Shown piece by piece: positions 37,805 through 49,144 of a stretch of 64,000 bases of DNA. Origin of the DNA: Phycomyces nitens (taxonomy: Eukaryota > Mucoromycota > Mucoromycetes > Mucorales > Phycomycetaceae); contig JAHRBC010000001.1 in NCBI GenBank assembly GCA_022702545.1, positions 9,672,001 through 9,736,000 on the forward strand, written 5' to 3'. Below the pieces are notes generated by a model. It was given only the letters and a program-made list of their open reading frames with translations. It made no database searches and had not been told where the DNA came from. The stretch's first letter is position 1. Every line of letters begins with the position of its first letter. Position numbers and translations under genes: made by a program.

Positions 37805-40585
37805 ATGAAAGTTATACATTTCAAAAAGCCTATTGCGAGGTCCATAATTAACACAAGCGCGCACATGAGAATAAACGATAATCGTGGTCAACGAGAACGT
37901 CTGGCGAGAGAAGTCCTTAAGAATCAGTTAAATGTGGGCTCCACACAAAACACTCAATGGAAGGCAGCTGAAGGCCCTGTTGTCGCAGCCCTCACACCTG
38001 AGCAAATGTATTCAAACTTTGAGGAATGGATAAAGATGTGTACAGACAACGTAAGCACTCGTTTGGCTTGTTGGATAACATTCGCTCAAACCAGCCATCA
38101 ACTAGAAAATCAACGCGACAAATACATGGAATTTTGCATTGATCGATTACTTTCATGAAATGACATTTATTCGAGATGGAGATTCAATCAATTTTCAAAA
38201 AGCATCTTGTACACTTGATGGCTGCGTAAAGATCTACACCTCCAGAGTTGATTCGGTTGCAACAGAGACAGGAAAACTCCTGAGTGGATTGACAGATAGT
38301 GCCAGTAAGCCAGCCTTTCTTCTATTTAGGCCAAATGTTGATGTGCATATATATATATGTCTCTCTCTTAGGAAACACACCTGACGAAGGTGATGATATT
38401 CAGAGAGAAGAAGGAGGAGAAAAAAGAACTCGAAGACGGGTAGGCTTCTGCCTCGTCACTTGGATGCTGTCCTTGGCTAACGTTTGAATACAATATTCAT
38501 TAGACCAATCGATCCGAATCCACACTTCTCAAGGACTTTTCATCAATTGCCCTCAAGAAGTTTGATCTTGATTTCTCTGTGGACCCATTGTTTAAAAAGA
38601 CCTCGGCTGACTTTGATGAGGGCGGTGCAAGAGGATTACTGCTGAATCATTTAGGAATCGATAGAAATTGCAAGATCATCTTTGATGCCTCTGATGCAAG
38701 TGCTGATCAGGAACCAGAAAAGCCGGATCTTAAGGCAGTTCGAGAAGAAGAGAAGCCTATGGAGGACACTGTGATGGAAGATGTCGATGCAGAAAAGGCA
38801 GAAAAGGCAAAAGATGGCGTAGCATCAGACACAGAAGATGTAATGGTGGATGTCTCACGATTAAGAGGTTTGTCCAAAAGTCCCTTGAATTATAAAGCCT
38901 GATTGCCAACATTCCAAAATAACAGCTCGACTGCCTGCCATGGACATCCTAAGTGAACTCCAGATATGTCCTACATTACAAGGCTATGGCTTCTTTTCAG
39001 ACACAAACGATACGATCCCCAACCTGGATGACTACAACATAAACGAACTTCCTCGCAACACTGCTCAAGACATACCATTAGAGCCAATTGAGGACATGAA
39101 TGCCAATCCAGCAAACGATGATGATATGGGAGATATGCTGGATATTGACTATGACTATGACATTATGGAAGATGGCGGAGGTATCGATATAGACCCATTT
39201 GAGATGGGCGAAGATGAACAGGCAGTGGAGGAATCTGTCAAGGAGACCGAGGAAAATAAGGATGAAGCTCCTGTTGACTTTTTAAACCAGAATTTTGGAA
39301 TGGGCATGTTGGACAGTGAAGACAGAGATCTCTTTAGCTACTTTGACACAAGCCTAGCAAAGAACTGGGCCGGACCAGAGCACTGGAAATTACGAAGACC
39401 AATGTCGCAAAGTAAGAATGGACGAGTCTTGGTGCAGAGCCTTAATGTATGTTTTAGTTAAACCCAGTCAAGAAGCTGGTTCGGCCGAGGGGCAGCCAAA
39501 GAAAAAGACAAAGGAAACCTTCCAGATAGACTTCTTTGATGAAAACGATGTGGACGAAGAGACACTGTTTGCTACAGAGAAAAAGGTCAAATTGACCATG
39601 TCTGCTGCCAAGGAGTCTGTCAATATGAGACACCTTTTGCCAGATGACATGCATTTCTCATCAAAGCAGCTCCTCAAGTTCTTCCTTAAACCAATGTTTA
39701 CCGTAAGTTTGAATGGTTTGATAAGACCAAGAGATAACTTGTGTCTATACAGGTTAATGCACGTCAGAGGAAGCGTGCAATAGATGAAGAAGATCTTCCA
39801 GAGCCCACTCCACTTGCCACAGACACTGCAGCAGAGCCTGACCTGCAGTTCTGGGCAGATCAGGATATGCCAGACAACAACTTTGATAACGACGATGTTC
39901 CATCAAGCATACCAGAGACTGATCAAAGCAAGTGTTTCTAGATTCAAAGTACCGAGATTTTAACTCTTTAATATTTATATATATAGCCCAAATGACGACC
40001 TTTGACGACGCAGCGTTTTATCAAGACACCTTTTATGATAGTGTTGCAGATATCGATGAATCTGAAATATACGGTGATCAGCTCATTACCAATCATCGAT
40101 TGAAAAAGGCAAAACCACTCTATGTAAACTATGCAAGGACTGCAAAGAGAGTGGACGTCAAGAAGTTAAAGGACAATATCTGGAAGGCCCTCACGAAACC
40201 TAGCAAGGTAAGCCATTGTTTAATTATTAAAAAATACCCGGCGCCGGAAGAATATACTCTTACTGCATTCCAGGAAACAACTGTCAGACCTACAGAGATC
40301 CCTGAGACGCTCCAAGAAGTCCGTCGTTTCACAGACGTTGTTCAGGATCTCAAGAAGATGTACACAGCAAAGACCATGAAAGACATATCTGTCCCGTTCT
40401 GTTTTATTTGCCTGCTCCATCTGGCCAATGAGAAGAACTTGACCATCTCTGGCTCAAAGAGAGGCAACGGAGCTAGTCTCCAGAGTGATAATGACGATGA
40501 TGACGATGGGTTTGTACTAGGCGAAGGTGACTGGATGAAGGACGAAGCACTATTGAGTGAAGTGACGGTATTCCAGAACCTGTAG
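37805..40585 (+). CDS. BRN1: Condensin complex non-SMC subunit H (kleisin, Barren family)
   Basis: Nine exons: 37805-38050, 38106-38304, 38372-38439, 38504-38867, 38926-39411, 39458-39702, 39753-39927, 39987-40207, 40274-40585, joined to 771 residues, close to yeast Brn1 (754). Barren-family blocks: YSNFEEWIKMCTDNKINATN, LIDYFHEMTFIRDGDSINFQ (N-terminal helix that grips the SMC2 neck), GCVKIYTSRVDSVATETGKLL, ALKKFDLDFSVDPLFKKTSADFDEGGARGLLLNHLG, ETFQIDFFDE and DVKKLKDNIWKAL (C-terminal winged helix binding the SMC4 head). Acidic runs lie between. The product closes the condensin ring for mitotic chromosome compaction. The seventh intron may use a GC donor (GCAAGT, exon end 39927) or, 6 nt later, GTTTCT (39933); both keep frame. 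The first ATG is uncertain; an internal Met at 37865 is an alternative. Confidence 0.94.
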
Positions 40586-41098
40586 CCATTCTCTCTCTAT
40601 TTTTTTTCATTTTATTTTATTTTATGGCTTGGTACCTTGGTTTATATGTATATAAATATAAAAAAAAGACTGCACCAAGCCAAGTAAATCTCATCTCATT
40701 TAGTATCATACAATTATCATCTTATTCAATCTCTTGAAGATGGTAGAGTAAGAGAACAGACCATGCACTATTAAACACAATTATTATTATTTTATTTTTA
40801 AAAAAGACTTTTTTTCTTTCTTAAAATAGCCGAGAGACCGAGCTCTCGTTAGTGGAATCCAAACCAAAGATGTTGTCTTTTCACCCAAGAAAGGCAATTC
40901 CAAAGCACAACCACCCCATTAAAGACCTTTCCAAAACCTCCCCCCTTCTTTAAATCATCACTGTCATCATAATCTGGTCTGACTCGCAGAATAAGACTCC
41001 ATTACTTTCTTTCCTTGCCTGTCATTCAACCACCCACTCACCCACCCATACAGCCATAATCTTTGCTAGTCTTTAAACTTCAAAGGCAACTGCCAAGC
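40586..41098. other. Intergenic region
   Basis: About 510 bp with A/T-rich and C-rich patches; the pyrimidine-rich end is the leader of the next gene. No ORF is supported. Confidence 0.5.
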
Positions 41099-43187
41099 AT
41101 GTCTGACAACATAACCCATGGTTCGATTGGCTATTCTTCTTACCAGCAGCAGTATCCATCAACAGCAGGATTTCCTGCCAACGACCTGGCATCCATAATC
41201 CTCTTCTTTTCCATCATCTTCGTCGTCCTCGCGTCTTTTGTATTCTACTTTTGGTTCACTCAATGGCACAAGGTCCCTCCTCAGCAGAGACACGAAGAGG
41301 AACTAGAGCACCAAAAAGAAGTCGATCTTCTTGTCGAGAATCTGAAACAACAGGCAAAGACGACCTTCAAGATACCTTTTATCACCCTTATAATCGTCTT
41401 GTGGAAAAGCTCATTCTACTCAAGCCAACTATCCCAAGACCCCCATGCCGTACTGACAGATCAGCAGCCAATGTCTCATGAGTACCGCAAAGTATTTGTC
41501 CATCGATTTACCCATTTATTCTCCATCATCTTCATGACAGCAATGGCAATTGCACTGGCCATTCTTATTGGCACCGTCAGCACACCCGTAGCTTCAAATA
41601 CTTCCAGTATACTACAGGCCGGCCTATTTGTATTTGTGGTCTGCATCAATTTGTTCTTCACTACACGACAGCGCTTCTACTACAAGGATCGCAAAGAAGT
41701 GTTTGGTGAAGACGATGCTCATATTAATGCCGTCTACAAGACCCAATTCAAAGACTGGGACTCAAAAATGCTGTCAAATTGGATCCAGATTGCGATTCTC
41801 ACCATTGAATTCTTTCAGCTGCTGACCTTTCCATTACGAGACCTCATCACAGTGAATTCGTTTGAAGAAGGACATGGTGGCGACCAAACCAAGTTTACGC
41901 ATCTGGTGTCTCTTGTTATGAATGCAGGAGGATTTATGCCAGATATGCGAACCCCTACTTGGTACACCTATTCTGTCTGGACTGCTTTTGCTGCCACAAT
42001 AGTAAGCTTCATTGTAGCAGTGGTGGTTCATTGCGTAAACATTTGGCGCCCTTACAAACTTCCTACCAGATGGGTGCGATGGTGTATCCCAGTGGCGGTA
42101 ATATCCATAATCTATAAAGCATAAAATTTTGCTCATCAGAATACTCCAATAGACACTTCTTTACATACCGGTTCTTGTATGTTTAATGGCCATATATTCC
42201 ATTAAATTAACCTTGTTTCCTATAGACCACCTTTGTCAGTTCTGCCGCCTGCCAATCTCTCAATATATCCACACATGAATACGCAGCAAATCTTCGGTGC
42301 AACTCTCCTCAGATATCACAGCAGGTCTATCTGTGGATGTCACTTGTTGGATATGTGCTCGCATATCTCTTAATGACGATATTTCTCACTAGCTATGAAA
42401 GAATCCCACAGCACAATGAGATTGCCTTCAAGTCAGTCAGTGTTGCTTTTATTAAGAATATGGGTAGGTGAATGAATTGTGATATCGATTGCAAGCCAGC
42501 TTAAAGTATCAATCAGGCCTCTTGCTTGCCATTGTATTTCTCTTGGTGGAATCTACAACAAACAAGAACCGAATGCGGGCCATCATGTCTATTACGATAC
42601 TCTTGACCATGATATGCTACAATATAAAAACAAAGCCTTGCTATGTTGACAAGGTAAATTGGTTTGTAAATTGAATTAAATTTGCTTACCTGCTGTCATT
42701 CTAGATCAACTTCTTTAGAACAGCTTCTTTTAGCTGTATACTCTGGGCCTCGGTATTGGTTGCAATCCTGAGTGACACTAATGCTGCCCAGAGTCTTGGT
42801 CCTCTTGCTGTTCTGTGTATAATCGTTGGTGGTTGGGCTATAATCATCTTTCTCTTTATTCTCATTTACATAATATACTACAGACAGCCTGCTGAATATA
42901 CTGATGATGATCGCACTGATTCTGGAATCATGGGAATATCCGAGGATGAGCCAATATCCAATACTCCCTGGGCAGCCAAAGGAAAACACAGGATTTCGGA
43001 AAGAGAGATGGAAGATACGCTAAACCAATATTATACTGGGGCAGCAACCCGTACTCCAAAGCATACCTTTGGTAATCCAAGCAAACCAGATTCCCACATT
43101 TCATTTAAAGAATCGATCAACACAAGCCAGAAAGAGCCAGCTGGAGAAGGATGGGTTGATTGGGCTGCCAGATTATGGCAAAGATAA
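41099..43187 (+). CDS. Polytopic membrane protein, unknown family
   Basis: Four exons, 41099-42097, 42226-42463, 42517-42653, 42705-43187, giving 618 residues. About ten membrane segments are visible, among them LASIILFFSIIFVVLASFVF (about 39-58), a hairpin near 157-205, WIQIAILTIEFFQLLTFPL, WTAFAATIVSFIVAVVVHCV, YLWMSLVGYVLAYLLMTIF, LLLAIVFLLV and LAVLCIIVGGWAIIIFLFIL. Cytosolic loops are charged (HEEELEHQKEVDLLVENLK), and the last ~100 residues are hydrophilic. No transporter or channel motif is clear. The overall shape recalls fungal membrane proteins with a ~10-TM core such as TRP-like or DUF families, but I cannot assign one. Exon phases are consistent and the splice sites are canonical, so the gene is real. 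Confidence 0.78.
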
Positions 43188-43691
43188 TACATAATACACC
43201 TTTAGACTACAAAACATTTTTTTTACTTAAAACTTCAATATTTAATACGTCAATAATAAAAAAAAAGCCAATTCTTTTGTTAGTGTGTTGTTTGGGTTAG
43301 AACAACAGACAGTTTGGTTTGTTGTGAAAAGAAAAAAAGAAGTACATTGAACAGAGACTTTCCGGTAGACAGTACTACATTGGAGACCCAGGAAGTATAT
43401 CTTTGTCGCAGAGGACATTGGTCGCTCTGGTCGCTTTGAATTGTCTGGGACGCCTAGAGAAGGCCCTGTTTACAATCTTATTTGTATTTCCATACATCCA
43501 CCTATTTCGCCTCATCCCCAAAAAACATCTTTAATCCCGTGCGTATAACTCTTTTCTAAACCAAAAAGACCTCTAGTTCATACCGCACAGTGTACCAAAG
43601 ATCCAAAAATTGCAAACATTACATTTTGAATATATATATACTGCGGCAGTTTCTGTTGAGAGTGTTTTTTCTTGGTTCTTAACTCGTAAAC

Positions 43692-44437
43692 ATGAATACA
43701 ATATTTCTGTTTAAAGATGGACATGGAAATGTCGTTGAGGCGATTGCAACCCATGGTGAATCTTCAACTGGTTTCCCAATGCTGATTGAAAAGCCAAAAG
43801 AGGGTGATATTTGTATGAAAGAGACAAACGTAAAACGTGATTATGTCTATACCGTTCATGATATAGTTTGCTTTTTCGATATAAAGATTGAAAAGTATTG
43901 AGTGCAGCAAAGCAAGGCAATTGAGTATACACATTCAAGTGGTGCAGAAGATGGATAGAACATTAAGATATGTGCCCTGACAACATCCTTGACAATCGTA
44001 ACAGACTAGGTCGCAAATGTATTCTTACTAAAGAGCATAAGAAAGGCTGAAGGATATGTAAGCTCAGGAACTGCAACTATACCATATACGTTTCTTAAAA
44101 AGGACTCTTGATGAAAGAGCATTATATTGTTACGGACAATGCACCCATTCACACTCTTAAAGGTATAAAGAAGTGCATTGAGTACCGAGGATATCAATGT
44201 GTGTATCTTTCTATTCTCCAGAGCCGAATCCGATAGAACAATTCTGGGCAGTAAAAAAAGGGGGGTAAGATCAAACGACATGAGTTTTTACAGAAAGACA
44301 CCTTGTCAAAAGGAATCCATGTAATGATCATAAACAACTTTATCAAAGCCAATAATGCAGTGGTGATAATCAGGTAAATAGAGCAAACAGATATATAGGA
44401 TAACAGGCAATGGATCTGTTGAAATATGAAAAGGCAA
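43692..44437 (+). pseudogene. Tc1-like (DDE_3) transposase pseudogene
   Basis: The first 70 codons are open (MNTIFLFKDGHGNVVEAIAT...). They run into the helix-turn-helix region (YTVHDIVCFFDIKIEK, then out of frame AAKQGN...CPDNILDNRNRLGRK and ILTKEHKKG). The catalytic part is clear further on: HYIVTDNAPIHTLKGIKK (second Asp block), CVYLS, then, shifted by one base, SPEPNPIEQFWAVKK (the SPxLNPIExxW block with the catalytic Glu). At least two frameshifts and several stops show it is inactive. It belongs to the Tc1-like lineage common in Mucoromycota. Confidence 0.72.
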
Positions 44438-44720
44438 CAATAATGGAATCGTAGCCCACACAAAAGGTCGAGTATGGCTCAATATTATTCCATCACCTTA
44501 TTAATGATTGACGTCGTCTTGTTTAACATATCAACCCCATGTTGCCAAAATACTCTCGCTTTTGAAAATAATAATAAAGAAAAGCATCTTTTAATCTTGA
44601 AAATATCGAATCAGCCAACTCTATTCAGTGGTGATCTGCAGAATTACGCGTCCCACTAATCTTTTTTGACGCGCGTATCCCTTTTCTCTTCAATTCTCTT
44701 TTTGTTTTACGTCATGACCT

Positions 44721-44997
44721 TTCAATATTCACTGATTACATATGAACAAGCATGCTGAATGATTTATGGTTATACAATTACTGATCCGAACAAAACCATC
44801 GCAATTAAAAAAAGCTGGAAGCTTGCGAAATGGTCCCATGTTTTCCTCATGGCGGTGATCCAAGAACACCCTTTGCCATTACAAAGATTGTCATGGATCG
44901 TCATCCAAAGGTTGTCAGCCATATCCACAAGCGGCTGAAAGCAACAAGGAAAAAGATCGTGAAGAAGTTGCTCTTGTGGAAGATATTGAAGATGAGC
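44721..44997 (+). repeat. Left inverted repeat of the 1.7-kb element
   Basis: Reverse-complement partner of 46157-46432; differences are scattered substitutions (for example GGTGATCC versus GGTGGTCC). Confidence 0.85.
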
Positions 44998-45445
44998 CGA
45001 TAGAAACATACTGTGTTCCTCACAACTGTAATACTCTGTTGCCAGCGCATATGACTAGTAGCGAAAGATCGGCCTTGAAAGTTTAGACAACAATCTTCAA
45101 AAGACAGTTTTCTTTTCCTATAAAGATTCGCACACCTACTTCATAGTCTACCAAAAGTTGTCTCCAAAAGTTGTCTCTAAAAGATCCTTGCTAGACTCTC
45201 TCCCCTGATACCCGATAACATATAACGTATAGGGAAATCTCGCCGATAACAAAAAATGAAGATTTATGGCAATAAGTTTGGTGCTTATCTTGTTGCGAAG
45301 AGGTGCAGCTTCACAAATATGGAAGAGATTATACAGATCAGCATAACCAAGACAGACAATTCTAACTTTTTGGAAATCACAGGCTGGCTTGGCGAGCAAC
45401 TCTACATATGATGAAAGGTCAGAATCTTACTACACCTCCATTGCA

Positions 45446-46008
45446 TCATTCTATAATTATCTTACTTTGCGTGTTGCCTTTACAGTCTGTTAGCTCTTTT
45501 GTAAAGGCATCTGTGTCCACCCCCATGTCTCGAGCTAGTATGGACTGGTCTGCTTTTGACACGGGGGAGACAAACACCTTTGTGCAATATCCCTGTCTTT
45601 TGAGTCGATCAACCATTTCTTGGAGAAGATCGACTCTTTTCTTATTGCTTTCTTTGGATGGGGATTTTCTAGCATATCCATATGTATGGATTGGGTTGGA
45701 CTTGACATGGTTTTCGTATAGTTTAAAGCTACCAATGTCGATGAAGTCTAAAGGTTGTGATTAGCTTCACATAAAGTAAAAAAAAAATAGGTGACAACAC
45801 TTACCACAATGTTCATCCTTTAACTTCCACAATTCACGCCCTCGGGCGCGCTTCAGTCCGTCTCTTAAACGCTTCGTTGCTGGTCCCCATTTTCCGGAAC
45901 CATCAACCCATCGTTCTACTTGGTACGCAGTAACACTAACTGGCCCAAAATGCTGGCCCAGATAAGTGTACTGGTCATATGTAGAAACGAACAAGTGCTC
46001 GTACTCAG
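45446..46008 (-). CDS. Element-encoded protein of a Mucoromycota repeated family (recombinase-like N-end motif), 5' end unresolved
   Basis: Exon 46008 (approximate)-45805 and exon 45747-45446 join in frame across a clean GT-AG intron (codon GAC split). The first exon reads LFVSTYDQYTYLGQHFGPVS then WVDGSGKWGPATKRLRDGLK. The second reads YGYARKSPSKESNKKRVDLL, QEMVDRLKRQGYCTKVFVSP and ARDMGVDTD. The GYARKS + R-x-x-L-L-x-x-M-x-x-x-L + VFVSP pattern recalls the start of serine recombinases (GYaRVS...) but lacks enough to claim that fold. Proteins with this block are, to my recollection, repeated in mucoralean genomes. An upstream exon in the inverted repeat (from 46387) is possible, but the join is not resolved. 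Confidence 0.5.
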
Positions 46009-46156
46009 CTTTGTTCGCCGGTTAATTGAGTACCAGTATCTTTGAAAGATAGCGTAAGGTCTCTGATTTTACCAGAGCTATAACAGTACAAGAAGTATTA
46101 GCGTTTTGAAATGATCTTAATAGATTCTTACAAATCTTGCTACTGGTGGCTGTTAC

Positions 46157-46432
46157 ATCGTCTTCAATCTCTTCCACAAGAGCGACTTCTTCGCGATCTT
46201 TTTCCTTGCTTCTTTCAGCCGCTTGTGGATAGGGCTGACAACCTTTGGATGACGATCCATGACAATCTTTGTAATGGCAAAGGGTGTTCTTGGACCACCG
46301 CCATGAGGAAAACATGGGACCATTTCGCAAGCTTCCAGCTTTTTTTAATTGCGATGGTTTTATTCGGATCAGTAATTGTATAACCATAAATCATTCAGCA
46401 TGCTTGTTCATATGTAATCAGTGAATATTGAA
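46157..46432 (-). repeat. Right inverted repeat of the 1.7-kb element
   Basis: Reverse-complement partner of 44721-44997. On the minus strand it also holds an open frame starting at 46387 that reads toward the inner gene. Confidence 0.85.
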
Positions 46433-46476
46433 TTCACTACGACGAGAGGAGCGGTGGCTGTGCCAAGAACGCTAGC

Positions 46477-46490
46477 ATAACTACCGTTTT
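46477..46490 (+). repeat. Possible left terminal inverted repeat of the MULE region
   Basis: CATAACTACCGTTTT matches, with one mismatch, the reverse complement of the 52406-52419 segment (ATGACTACCGTTTT). Confidence 0.35.
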
Positions 46491-46743
46491 TTGAAATCAA
46501 GATTTTCTTGACATTATTAGCTTCTTTATTTTACTGAATTGTGTTATTTAATAATTATATATTGAATGTCAAAAAGTCATTGCAAACCAGCCAAAATTAG
46601 AAAAAAAAATATTACTTCATGTTTTCTTTTGCCCTTAAAACCAAAACTATATTAACAAAGCCCTCATATCATCAGCTAAAGAACAATTCAAAGAAAAACT
46701 ACACTTCGCCATGAGTTGTTAGGGTTTCTTTGTAGAGGAATTA

Positions 46744-47106
46744 TTTTTCTTTACAAGGACAACCATTCCTCAGGAGATCAAGTCATCATGGACATTTCTC
46801 AATCAGGGATTAGAAGCATTATCAAACGTCGTGCTCGCTTATAACGTCGTGTCCAGAGAAACGTCGGCTCCCATCCAGAGTCATCTGAATTAAAAAGTTT
46901 TCAAAATGTCGTGCTCCATAATGAAATGATTTTGGTCATTATTTCTATTAAACATAAATTTTAACGTAGTGTATATTTCTTGAAAACTTATTCAAATATA
47001 ATTATAGCTGCTTTATTCGTAAATATTAAGGCTTTTTATAGTGTTTATCAAAGGTAAAGTCTATCGAGATATGTTGTGTAGCATCAAAAGATATGCAGTG
47101 CCACTG
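46744..47106 (+). pseudogene. Truncated Tc1-like element (HTH fragment plus terminal repeat)
   Basis: The plus strand encodes DISQSGIRSIIKRRARL and, after a stop, RRVQRNVGSHPES, matching the 'S-x-S-x-V-x-x-I-I-K-R' helix-turn-helix of Tc1 transposases. At 47079-47106 the minus strand reads CAGTGGCACTGCATATC, typical of a Tc1/mariner terminal repeat. The catalytic domain is missing. Confidence 0.45.
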
Positions 47107-48322
47107 TAAACCAGGAAAAAAAATGTTAATTAGTTTCGCAAATATTTTTCAATGAATTTTATGATCAAAATTGAATACGTATTGCACCTCACATTTACAT
47201 TTGGGGTATATAAGATGGTTGGTATAGTGTATAATAATAAATTGATATATTATACTCGGGCCATACTAGCTATTTTCATTGTAACTATGGTAAAGAAACC
47301 AAAGGCTTTGTCCATTTCTTCAAACGGCTTTATCTTTAAAAAAAAACTAATATTTGCGGATATTGCGATGTGTTCAGATCCCGTGGACAAATGAAATACA
47401 TTTATTGGTTGATGAATAAGCATTTTGTGGCTTAAACTGAACCTAGAATCATATATTCATCATTTTATGTGATTTATGAATAGAAAATAATAATCTATGT
47501 AAATTTGACATTTTCTGAAAACTTTGATAATGAACAGAATGACATTGAGGGTATTTAGTTTTATAAAAGTTTATATGGTTATAGGTATATTCTTTTTACA
47601 TAAGATACCTGTTTTTAGTTTTGGTTTTTATTTTGATTCTTGTTTTAAAATGTCTTTCTTGTATTTCATTGCAATATGCTCAAGAGATATTTCATCAAAA
47701 ATATAAAAAATATAAAAAATATGTAGAAATAGTCAAATAAATTAGCTATTCAAATAGCTATAACTAATAAATAGCTACTTTAAAAGTTTCATAGAAAATG
47801 AATGAGAAGAAATTGATTCTACAACCAAATACATTTTATTTTTTCATTGAAAAAATCCAAATTCTTTACATATTATATTTATTTTCTCACAATAGAGTGA
47901 TTAGAATCGTATGAAAGTTACTTTATACACTTTAATATATTATGGCTATCTATGTCTGAAATTACATTGACGTATCTCTTGAAATGATTGAATAATCACT
48001 TGAATACTCAATGTATCGCATATCTCAAAGAGATTTTGATCGATCAATGTACCATAAATCTTAATTTATGAGCTGTAATTTGTTGATTGTGTTTGTAATT
48101 AGCAGAGTAAAAGAATTTCCACGAATAGTCTTCATGCAAAAGCAGTACAGAGGATCATTAAACTTGTGAGCGATGTAATTGATTAATACAAAGAAACAAA
48201 TTGATATAATTGATATATTCAAGGTAAATCTAGCTAATAAAGTAAAGGATATGTATGATATTGATAATAAAAAGCAATAATAAAAGAAATAAAAAAAAAT
48301 AAGAGAGATAAATATAAAAAGA
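47107..48322. other. AT-rich region, no gene seen
   Basis: Very AT-rich with short ORFs (for example 47152-47394) lacking recognisable content. It is probably decayed transposon or spacer DNA between the Tc1 fragment and the MULE. Confidence 0.45.
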
Positions 48323-49144
48323 TTAATTGATATCAGTAAGACCAACAATTTCATCTGGATATGGAGCAAGAGAAAGCATGACATTTCTGCGATCATGCTT
48401 GTTGATCTCTTTTAGTCTATTCCAATAACTATCAAAGTTATCCGGAATGTTATTCCGTTGGCATCCAAGAAAAAACAGTGATACTATGGTCGGCCATTTT
48501 CTGGAGGTGTTTCTAGATAGACTGACAGTTGTCCAGTGATTATTGTTAACATGATTCAGGAGAGGTTGTGTGTTTGCGTGGTTACTTTTTGGAATGCCAA
48601 AAGGCAGGAAAGAGGCGGAAGGAATTGGTGGGTTGTCTGAATAGACACAGACTGGTTTTTGATAAGTATCCGCAGTTATTTGAGCACAGTCGGGTGTGTT
48701 AAGCCACATACTGGCATCTAAGCATGCTGGGATTGGTGTATTGTTGTTGCTGCTGTTGCTGTCAATATCAGAACCGTGTCTTGTAATTTCCTCTAGTTGT
48801 TTGACATCCGTACCAAAGACACTAGAATAAAGCACGCTGTGCTGAGGAAGGGCAGCAAGCATGTCCCTTTTTACAAGCGGGAACTTGTTTTGATCCTTGT
48901 AGATAAAGTGTCCCAGCACACGAAATACACACCATCCATTAGGAATCGGGTTAAACCCACCCTTGATATCATTTGATATCTCTTTCGAGACAGGAAAGGC
49001 TGGCTCATATTTGGCCCTTTTTCCAACAGATGTCCGATGGTCGTATTCGTACTCATCTTGAACTGTGGCAGGTCTCTTGAACCCTTTTTTAGTGAAGCAT
49101 CGACTACATATATGGCTATTAATCAGTACTGTTTTTTGTAGCAA
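48323..49144 (-). other. OTU-like cysteine protease domain within the MULE product
   Basis: Within this uninterrupted 273-residue ORF, NGWCVFRVLGHFIYKDQ matches the OTU block DGNCxFRAxxxxxYxxQ. The Cys is kept, but the usual Asp-Gly-Asn before it reads Pro-Asn-Gly-Trp. PVCVYSDNPP...SFLPFG...NHWTTVSL matches the family's C-terminal strand and catalytic His (N-H-W). The frame has no stop, unlike the upstream transposase. It is listed separately because it may be co-opted or simply younger in decay. Confidence 0.68.

Larger units (their letters stand above)
44721..46432. mobile_element. 1.7-kb element with long (~275 bp) terminal inverted repeats
   Basis: The segments 44721-44997 and 46157-46432 are inverted copies, about 95% identical by eye, with outer ends TTCAATATTC and GAATATTGAA. 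Between them lies a spliced minus-strand gene. Long inverted ends flanking a single gene fit a MULE-like, foldback or other TIR transposon, though the repeat itself also carries coding-like sequence. I see no clear target-site duplication, so exact ends are uncertain. Confidence 0.68.

Noticed and set aside
39928..39933. Counting the condensin intron as a fifth certain GC-AG intron
   Set aside because: A GT donor (GTTTCT) 6 nt downstream also keeps the frame, so the case is ambiguous.
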